In this document: positions 58,278 through 64,000 of the stretch, in pieces
Numbering within the stretch: the stretch's first letter is position 1
Layout of the letters: every line of letters starts with the position of its first letter
Source: Actinacidiphila yeochonensis CN732
GTDB taxonomy: Bacteria; Actinomycetota; Actinomycetes; Streptomycetales; Streptomycetaceae
Reading direction: 5' to 3'
Assembly (NCBI RefSeq): GCF_000745345.1
Contig: NZ_JQNR01000005.1
Span: forward strand, 2,728,001-2,792,000
DNA: 64,000 nt
Notes under the pieces: generated by a model
Database searches by the model: none
Seen by the model: only the letters and a program-made list of their open reading frames with translations
What the model was told of the DNA's origin: nothing
Translations under genes and position numbers: made by a program

Positions 58278-59072
58278 CTACTGAGTGGCCGGGCCGGTGG
58301 TGGCCAGGCGGTAGGTCAACGGCTTTTCGCTCACCCTCTCGGCCAGACCCTGATTGGTCAGGGTGACCAGGGCGTTGGCGATCGCGCCGGAGGACCTCTC
58401 GATCACGCGGCTGATCTTGGTGGCTGTGAATGCTTCGCCGGGGTGGGCCTGGAGGTGGTCGATGACCATCTGCCGCAGGCCGCCTGGAGCCAGCCGTCCG
58501 TTCGCGCCGGGCTGCCCGGTTACCTGGGGGGCTGGCACGCGCTGACCGGCGGGCTGCCCCAAGCCCGAGTCGGACTCGTCGGCCGGTGCCTCGCTCCTAC
58601 TCACTTCGCTGGCCGCCCCGTCTGCGCCCAGGCCAGCAGGCGCGTTGTGGGGCTCGGGCTGTGGTTGAGCGTCCTGTGATGCCCCAACTGTCTCGTCGGA
58701 GTGGAGAGGTGTGACGTCGGGGTCCGGAGAACTCGGAGATGCAGGGGGCTGGGTCTCGGTGGGCGTGGCGATGGTGAGCGATTCCGAAGGCTCCTCTGTG
58801 GTGGGTGCGCGGTGCCAGAGGTCGGGGCTGCGGTGGTGGCCGTCGTAGGTGCCGCGAATGCGGACGGCCAGGTTGAGCTTCTCCAAGGTGTTGAGGACCT
58901 TGCCCGCCGTGGAGTGGCCCATCTTCGCCGCGAGGGCGAGTTCCGCAGCGGATACCGCTTCGTCGGGTGCGGGGAGGTATTCGTAGGCGATGGCGGCCAT
59001 GCCGGTCGGGGTTGGAGTGGGCTCGGGGGTGGTGGGCGGCGTGGTTGTGGCGTGGTTGGTGGTGTCTGACAT
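58278..59072 (-). CDS. Protein with two winged-helix domains
   Basis: A 264-residue protein. An N-terminal winged helix (about 25-85: EYLPAPDEAVSAAELALAAK, KVLNTLEKLNLAVRIRG) is followed by a long Pro/Ser/Asp-rich linker and a C-terminal winged helix (about 200-260: GEAFTATKISRVIERSSGAI, then LTNQGLAERVSEKPLTYRL). The C-terminal domain matches the winged helix of the MoxR ATPase at 48685 in spacing and key residues. It is probably a DNA-binding regulator of the element. It lies at the end of a minus-strand run of transfer-type genes, 300 bp after the DUF2637-like gene, and ends at a good terminator. Confidence 0.65.
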   Translation of the reverse strand: MSDTTNHATTTPPTTPEPTPTPTGMAAIAYEYLPAPDEAVSAAELALAAKMGHSTAGKVLNTLEKLNLAVRIRGTYDGHHRSPDLWHRAPTTEEPSESLTIATPTETQPPASPSSPDPDVTPLHSDETVGASQDAQPQPEPHNAPAGLGADGAASEVSRSEAPADESDSGLGQPAGQRVPAPQVTGQPGANGRLAPGGLRQMVIDHLQAHPGEAFTATKISRVIERSSGAIANALVTLTNQGLAERVSEKPLTYRLATTGPATQ

Positions 59073-59372
59073 GGGGAACCTCGGTTCCGTGTGGTGTCGG
59101 TGAGGGAGGTCCCCGGCCGGGGTGCGGCCCGGTGTGGGCTGCGGTGTCCGCCGGGTGCGTGCGCAACGCAGAAGCCCCGGTCGGACGGGGCCGACATGCG
59201 CAGGGTGAACCGTTGTGCACGGTGTGTCCCCGGGTCGGCCACGACCATGGACGCTCGGATCGGCGGGGAAGTCAAGCGGATCCGTTCGGCGTCGATCGGT
59301 CGAGCCCAGAGCGGTGTTGCATCAGTGGGGACGAGCGGCGGGCCGACCGTGCGGTTCGATCCGCGGTCGGAC
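59073..59372. other. Intergenic region upstream of the winged-helix gene
   Basis: About 300 bp that should hold the promoter of the winged-helix gene and the end of the DUF2637-like transcript. Nothing else could be supported; open frames here are short and without ribosome sites. Confidence 0.4.
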
Positions 59373-60164
59373 CTACGGCGGTATCGGGCGATCGGTCAGG
59401 AGCCGGTTGCGGATCTGGCGGGCGCGGCGCGGACCGATGCGCAGATCGGTGCGCAGCCGCCAGACGCTCACCGGATCGCCGGTGGCAGCCAGGGCGCTGT
59501 CGTTCAGGGCGGTCGCGCGCAGCCACATTTCGGCATCCGTTGCGGGGGCTTCGGTCGGCTGGCCGATCGGCGCGCCGGCGGTAGCGCGGGTGTCGGATCT
59601 GCCCCCTGGCGTGGACTGCTTTGCCGGATTGGGGTCGGCCGGATTCGGATCGGCGTGCGCCGGTTTGGCCGGGCGGCTGACGGATCGGGGCCTGCCGGCC
59701 GGGGATCCGATCGTGGTGGAGGTGCCGAGGAGGTTGTTGATCGTTGTCCGGTAGGCGGCGATCGTTTCGGTGAGGGTGATCAGGAGAAGAGCGGGGGTGA
59801 GGTGGAGCAGTACGGCGGCTGGATCGGCGTGGTGAGGCCAGCCGATCCTGCGGTCGGGCCACAGCGACTGCCAGGTGTTCATCAGGGCTGCGGTGCATCC
59901 GGAAGTCCAGCGGAGGGTGGTTGACCAGCCAGGTGGGCGGATGCCCCAGGAGGCGAGGCGGGCATCGGCGTACAGGACGCCGGCCAGCGCCATGCCGATC
60001 ATCGGATCGAGGAGGATCGCGATGGGTCCGGGGACGCCCCGGCTGGTGGCAAAGCGCGTCACATTGACCGTAGTGAAGATCAGCGCAAGTACGCCCACGG
60101 TGCAGAGCACTTTCGACATGGTTCGTAGGAGGGCGACTGCCTCGCTGGGGACGGGCTGTTTCAC
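59373..60164 (-). CDS. DUF2637-like membrane protein (plasmid spread-protein type)
   Basis: A 263-residue protein. The N-terminal half has hydrophobic segments of the DUF2637/Spd type (VLCTVGVLALIFTTVNVTRF, AILLDPMIGMALAGVLYADA, AAVLLHLTPALLLITLTETI) and a conserved WSTTLRWTSGCTAALMNTWQ. The C-terminal half is a disordered basic linker followed by a small helical domain (AEMWLRATALNDSALAATGD, RIGPRRARQIRNRLL) that may bind DNA. Similar proteins are typical of Streptomyces conjugative plasmids. The GTG overlaps the previous stop by four bases. The frame is open upstream but is there only a shadow of the hydrolase gene. Confidence 0.7.
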   Translation of the reverse strand: MKQPVPSEAVALLRTMSKVLCTVGVLALIFTTVNVTRFATSRGVPGPIAILLDPMIGMALAGVLYADARLASWGIRPPGWSTTLRWTSGCTAALMNTWQSLWPDRRIGWPHHADPAAVLLHLTPALLLITLTETIAAYRTTINNLLGTSTTIGSPAGRPRSVSRPAKPAHADPNPADPNPAKQSTPGGRSDTRATAGAPIGQPTEAPATDAEMWLRATALNDSALAATGDPVSVWRLRTDLRIGPRRARQIRNRLLTDRPIPP

Positions 60165-61096
60165 CCGGCTGCCCCTTGCACGGCCGGGCGGGTGGCCCCC
60201 CGGAAGGAAGGGGTGTTGAGGCGGGCGGGTCCTTGGCGGACGACGGCTCCGCTGTGGGGGGCGTCGATGGCCAGGCCGTTTCCGGTGTAGAGGGCGACGT
60301 GGGTGATGTGGTGGGGGTCGGTGCCGTAGAAGAGCAGGTCGCCGGGGAGCAGGGGCGCCTCGTGGGGGAGGTGGGGGCCGGCGTCGTATTGCGCTTGGGC
60401 GGTGCGGGGCAGAGCGATGGCGGCGGCGTGGTAGGCGGCTTGGGTGAGCCCGGAGCAGTCGAAGCCGCCATCGACGGGTCCGTCGCCTCCCCACACGTAA
60501 GGGGCGCCGAGTTGGGAGTGGGCGAAGGCGACTGCCGTGGCGCCGGCCCTGGCGGGCGCGGGCTCGCCGGCAGCGTAGGTGGCCGCGATGGCGACGACTT
60601 TGTTCACGTACGCGGTGGAGTGGTTGTAGGCGAAGACCGCGCGCCGAACGTCGTGGCCGTCCCGGGCGCCGTTGGCGCACAGCAGTCTGGCGGCGGCGTG
60701 GACGGCGTCGACGGGGTCCCAGGGGGTGGCTGGCCTTCGGCCGCCGGGCGGCACGGGGTGCGAGTAGGCGGCGAACGTGGCAGGCAGGAACTGCATTGGC
60801 CCGACGGCGCCTGCCGTGGAGACCATGGTGTGGATACGCGCGTGGTCGGTCTCGACCTTGCCGATCGCGGCGAGGATCGTCCAGGACAGACCAGGGCATT
60901 CCGGGGCTGCTTGCCGGTAGATGGTGAGCATGGCCGGGGGGATGTCGGCCACGGCGCTCTTACTCGGGGCGGCCGCGGCGTCGTTGCCGGTGGTCAGGCT
61001 GTCAAGAAGCGTCGCGACCACGAGCGCGGCCAGCACCGGTAGCGCCAGGACGGCGCACCCGACCGTGCCGGCCGCTTTGGCGAACAGGGAACTCAC
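60161..61096 (-). CDS. Transglycosylase-NlpC/P60 cell wall hydrolase
   Basis: A 311-residue exported hydrolase. A membrane anchor (AAGTVGCAVLALPVLAALVV) is followed by a lytic transglycosylase-like domain (PGLSWTILAAIGKVETDHAR with the catalytic Glu, then AVGPMQFLPATFAAY) and a C-terminal NlpC/P60 domain (LGAPYVWGGDGPVDGGFDCS with the catalytic Cys, HITHVALYTGNGL with the catalytic His). This is the form of the wall-opening enzyme of conjugation systems. GTGA overlaps join it to the replication-relaxation gene upstream and the DUF2637-like gene downstream. Confidence 0.85.
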   Translation of the reverse strand: MSSLFAKAAGTVGCAVLALPVLAALVVATLLDSLTTGNDAAAAPSKSAVADIPPAMLTIYRQAAPECPGLSWTILAAIGKVETDHARIHTMVSTAGAVGPMQFLPATFAAYSHPVPPGGRRPATPWDPVDAVHAAARLLCANGARDGHDVRRAVFAYNHSTAYVNKVVAIAATYAAGEPAPARAGATAVAFAHSQLGAPYVWGGDGPVDGGFDCSGLTQAAYHAAAIALPRTAQAQYDAGPHLPHEAPLLPGDLLFYGTDPHHITHVALYTGNGLAIDAPHSGAVVRQGPARLNTPSFRGATRPAVQGAAG

Positions 61097-61932
61097 GGTG
61101 CGGCAGCGCTCGTCGGCGGCAGGGGTGGTACGGGGAGGGTGAGGAGGGTGTCGGCGTCGGTCGCCTCCAGATGCGCCGGGGCCAGGCCGGTCCAGTGGGT
61201 GGCGAGTCCGGTGAGGGTGGTGCGTCGGGCGCCTGGTTCGAGGGGCGCCCACCAGGGGCCCCACGGGTCGGTGGTGGTGAAGTCCGCCGAGGAGGTGGCC
61301 ACGTGGAGGCCCAGGTGGGTCGCGGTGTGTTCGAGGCGGCGGCGGAGTGCCTGGTCGCGGGATTGGGTCCGGGTGTGGATGAGGAGGGCTGGGCGGGTTC
61401 CCGTTGCGGTGGTGAAGGCGGCGTAGCCGGCGAGTTTCGCTTCGACGCGGGGCAGGGACTGGCTGCCGGTGTCGTATTCGAGGAAGAACGGCAGCAGGTG
61501 CCCTCTGCCGGTCCAGTGGGCGTAGGCGTCGGGGCGGGTGATGTCGCCCCAGCGGCGTGCGGCGGAGCGTTCGGACAGCCACAGGGGAAGTGCCGCGTCG
61601 GGGTGGGTGCGGCTGCGGGCGGCGAGGTGGGTAAGCAGATCGTTGACGCCCAGGTCGTGGCCGAGGCTGGGGGAGTAGGCGATGCGGCCGGTGTGCGTGG
61701 GGCGCCATGCGACGGCCGCCGGGTCGAGTCCGGCCTGTGCCGCGAGGAGCGCGGCTCCTATGGGGCCGAGGGTGTAGTGCTCGGGGGCTGAGCCGGATGC
61801 GGTGAGGGGTCGGAAGGAGTCCAGGACGCGGGATCGGTGGAGGGCTCGCAGGCGTCGCTGGGCGGAGCGCGGCGAGGTGTAGGCCAGCCGGGTGATCTGG
61901 TGGGTGGTCAGCACGCGGTGTTCGTGGAGCAT
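61093..61932 (-). CDS. Replication-relaxation family protein
   Basis: A 279-residue protein (from ATG 61932). The N-terminal winged helix (EHRVLTTHQITRLAYTSPRS, AQRRLRALHRSRVLD), FRPLTASGSAPEHYTLGPIG and a nuclease-like region (PFFLEYDTGSQSLPRVEAKL, AGYAAFTTATGTRPALLIHT) fit the replication-relaxation family of mobile elements. The same frame stays open for another 60 or so codons upstream with a very family-like start (GHTDVAVLARSLTSRDLWLV), but no ATG, GTG or TTG occurs there. The true start may therefore be unusual or the gene may be damaged. It ends in a GTGA overlap with the hydrolase gene. Confidence 0.72.
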   Translation of the reverse strand: MLHEHRVLTTHQITRLAYTSPRSAQRRLRALHRSRVLDSFRPLTASGSAPEHYTLGPIGAALLAAQAGLDPAAVAWRPTHTGRIAYSPSLGHDLGVNDLLTHLAARSRTHPDAALPLWLSERSAARRWGDITRPDAYAHWTGRGHLLPFFLEYDTGSQSLPRVEAKLAGYAAFTTATGTRPALLIHTRTQSRDQALRRRLEHTATHLGLHVATSSADFTTTDPWGPWWAPLEPGARRTTLTGLATHWTGLAPAHLEATDADTLLTLPVPPLPPTSAAAP

Positions 61933-62124
61933 CGCGACCAGCCACAGGTCGCGGGAGGTGAGGCTGCGGGCCAGGACCGCGACGTCGGTGTGGCCGAGCG
62001 GGCGGCGGCGGGTGGTGGCGGCGCGGGCGGTGTAGCGAGAGCCAGGGCCGTAGGCGGGACGGGGAGTGCGGGCATGGTGGGCAGGGCCTCCATCGCAGTG
62101 GTCAGGGGGCTGCGGGGTGCGCGC

Positions 62125-64000
62125 TCAGGGCTGGGTGGCGGGGCGGGGGCCGTTGCGCGATGCGGCTGCCGCGCGGAGGTCTTTGGCCCGGCCGGGCACG
62201 GCCGGCGGCAAGGGGCGTGTGGTGAGGGTGAAGGCGGCGGATTCCGCACCGGCGGTGAGCAAGTGGGCTCCGGCTTGGTAGGGGCCGAGGTGGGCGAGGT
62301 CGTGCGCGGCCAGGGTGGGGAGTGTGTGGCGTTCGAGAGTGGCCGCGTCTTCAGGGGAGGCGTTGAAGAAGATCTTGTTGCGGGCGTTGGCGGAGATGCC
62401 TTCGCGCAGATCGCGGGGGAGCTGGGCGAGGTGCTGGTGGGCCAAGAGCATGGACAGGCGGTAGCCGCGGGCCTCGGCGAGCATGTCTTCCAGCGGATAG
62501 GGGAGGGTCAGGAAGTTGTGCGCCTCGTCGATGCTGAGGGTGGCGTCGACGCGTGAGTGCTCGGGGGTACGGGCACGGGCGGCGGCTGCCTGCCAGGTGC
62601 CGGCGACGATGAACGAACCGAGCAGGCGGGCGGTCTCTTCGCCCAGGGCTCCTTTGGGCAGACGGGCGAGCAGGATGCCGCCGTCCAGAACCTGGGCCAG
62701 GCCGAAGGTGGAAGGACCGGCGGCGATGGCGCGGCGGGCGAAGTCGCGCAGCAGGAACGCCCGGAGCTTGTTCATCACCGGGCCGACCACGGCGGCGCGC
62801 GAGGGTTCGGACATGGACTCGTACCAGGCCCAGAAACCGCGGAGGACCGGGTCTTGGAGGGCGGGGACGACACGCAGGCGGTAGGAGGTTTCGCCGAGGA
62901 GGCGGGGGACGTCGGCGAGGGTGACGAGCTGGCCGGTGCGGTCGCGGTGCTTGAGCAGGGTCAGGCAGGCGGCCCGCATGACGTCGTCGGTGCGTGGCCC
63001 CCAGAAGGCGGTGAAGATCCGGCGGAAGATGCCGGTGAGGTTGTCCACGACGACGTCGATGTCCCTGCCGTCCAGGACGTTCAGGCACGGCGGGGGGTGG
63101 GGGTCGTCGGGGTCGATGAGGACCAGGCGGTCGGCGCAGGTGTCGGGGAGTCGGTCGAGGAGGTCGGTGACGAGGTCGCCCTTGGGGTCGATGACGATGA
63201 CGCCGCGATGGTTTCGGACGTCGTCCAAGGCGAGGTTGGCGATGAGGGTGGACTTGCCGGAACCGGTGGCGCCCATGACGTGGAGGTGGTGCCGGGCATC
63301 CGGAACGCCCAGACCGACGCCTCGACGAGCGCCGGTGTCGCAGCGGCCGAGGGGTTTGACGCCGTTGCCGGCAGCGGGCTCGGGCACGGACGGCGGGGGC
63401 AGGACGGAACGGGCCCCCGCGCGCCGGAGGCCGGGCGCGTCCGCGTCCAGGGGCAGGTGGGCAAGGGCGGCGAGTTCCGGCACCGACAGCAAGGCGGTGC
63501 GTGGCGGGAACCGCCGGTCCCGAAGGAACGGCTCCGGATGCCGAAGGCGCTCACGGGCCAGGTAGTTCCGGTCGGCGTACAAACCGAAGGCGGAGGCCAA
63601 GGCGTGCGCCCGGCCACGTGCGATGTCGCGGGCCCGCTGGTGTTCCGCGTGCCCCGAGGTGCAGGCGGCGGCGTAGGTGATGCTGCACTGCCATTGCGGG
63701 CCGGACAGTTTGGCCGCGGCCTGCCGTACGGCGGCGGAGTGTTCGGGGTCCAGCTTGCCGGTGGCGGTGGGTTGAGGGCGGTGGAGCAGGAACGCCGCCA
63801 GAGCGGGCAGCCGGGGGGAGGTGTGCCCGGACTTGAGGCGTCGGGCCTGGTGGCGGGCACGGCGCAGTGCCGAGCCGGTGGCGGGGCGGGCCAGGATCTG
63901 CACGCACGCGAACTCCTCCTCACTCATGCCGGTGGCCGCCTGCAGGAGCGCGCGCAGCGGGTCGGTGGGGTGGTCGGTGCGTAGCGGCAGGACGGCTGGG
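62125..64000 (-). CDS. Type IV secretion coupling-type ATPase (TraD/VirD4-like), 5' end outside window
   Basis: At least 625 residues; the frame is open to the right edge of the window. The core is a HerA/FtsK-like ATPase: Walker A HVMGATGSGKSTLIANLAL, VIVIDPKGDLVTDLLDRLPD, and Walker B VDATLSIDEAHNFLTLPY with LLAHQHLAQLPRDLREGISA after it. The N-terminal part (MSEEEFACVQILARPATGSA) is soluble and basic. Proteins of this kind act as coupling ATPases that feed DNA to a conjugation channel. The gene leads a minus-strand run with replication-relaxation, wall hydrolase and DUF2637-like genes. An internal ATG at 63927 is not the true start, because the family-like sequence LPLRTDHPTDPLRALLQAA continues upstream of it. 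Confidence 0.85.
   Translation of the reverse strand, partial: PAVLPLRTDHPTDPLRALLQAATGMSEEEFACVQILARPATGSALRRARHQARRLKSGHTSPRLPALAAFLLHRPQPTATGKLDPEHSAAVRQAAAKLSGPQWQCSITYAAACTSGHAEHQRARDIARGRAHALASAFGLYADRNYLARERLRHPEPFLRDRRFPPRTALLSVPELAALAHLPLDADAPGLRRAGARSVLPPPSVPEPAAGNGVKPLGRCDTGARRGVGLGVPDARHHLHVMGATGSGKSTLIANLALDDVRNHRGVIVIDPKGDLVTDLLDRLPDTCADRLVLIDPDDPHPPPCLNVLDGRDIDVVVDNLTGIFRRIFTAFWGPRTDDVMRAACLTLLKHRDRTGQLVTLADVPRLLGETSYRLRVVPALQDPVLRGFWAWYESMSEPSRAAVVGPVMNKLRAFLLRDFARRAIAAGPSTFGLAQVLDGGILLARLPKGALGEETARLLGSFIVAGTWQAAAARARTPEHSRVDATLSIDEAHNFLTLPYPLEDMLAEARGYRLSMLLAHQHLAQLPRDLREGISANARNKIFFNASPEDAATLERHTLPTLAAHDLAHLGPYQAGAHLLTAGAESAAFTLTTRPLPPAVPGRAKDLRAAAASRNGPRPATQP

Noticed and set aside
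59272..60899. Long minus-strand frames of 399 and 508 codons around the DUF2637-like gene
   Set aside because: The 399-codon frame is a shifted shadow; the 508-codon frame is real only from the GTG at 60164, upstream of which it is a shadow of the hydrolase gene.

Overview
The sequence reads as a Streptomyces (or close actinomycete) chromosome segment. Evidence: very high GC with strong G/C bias at third codon positions, many GTG starts, frequent GTGA/ATGA gene overlaps, and families typical of the genus (Tad pilus locus with a BTAD regulator, FxLD lanthipeptide cluster, replication-relaxation protein, GH92 mannosidase). No rRNA, complete tRNA or CRISPR array was found. All calls were made by reading the sequence; no database search was run.

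Left part (1-11.5 kb): the tail of a sugar transferase; a WD40-KAP P-loop NTPase; a stand-alone condensation-domain protein; a small conserved protein; a decayed solute-binding protein beside a glycerophosphodiester phosphodiesterase; and a secreted GH92 alpha-mannosidase behind a perfect 16-bp palindrome that looks like a LacI-type operator.

The most interesting block is 11.6-18.5 kb. A tightly coupled minus-strand operon encodes, in order of transcription, a class III nucleotide cyclase, a degenerate P-loop/alpha-solenoid protein, an SPFH-like coiled-coil protein, a three-helix Pycsar-effector-like membrane protein and an M48 metalloprotease. The cyclase tail and the solenoid protein's head carry the same glycine-rich motif. 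A Crp/Fnr regulator lies immediately upstream, and a Crp-like operator lies between it and the cyclase. I read this as a candidate cyclic-nucleotide immune or stress system larger than a two-gene Pycsar locus. 18.7-24.2 kb is scarred accessory DNA: an OGG-fold gene next to a decayed copy of its own 3' end, two tRNA-Arg 3'-end remnants, a 31-bp perfect hairpin, a transposase remnant, and a 737-residue protein with five near-identical 177-bp repeats.

24.2-37.2 kb holds an FxLD class I lanthipeptide cluster (precursor, full-length LanB, LanC, SpaB_C-type protein, PIMT-like methyltransferase), small unknown genes and regulators (XRE protein, two HATPase proteins), a HAD protein and one decayed gene. 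37.4-47.9 kb is a continuous Tad/Flp pilus operon ending in a large LysM-BTAD membrane regulator. 48.7-54 kb holds a winged-helix MoxR ATPase, a VWA/HExxH protein, and a third gene cut by an IS5-type element that carries a passenger gene. 54-64 kb has an ASCH / GNAT-PIN pair and then a conjugation-like set (DUF2637-like membrane protein, transglycosylase-NlpC/P60 hydrolase, replication-relaxation protein, TraD/VirD4-like ATPase running off the right edge). This suggests that the right half belongs to an integrated conjugative or plasmid-derived element.
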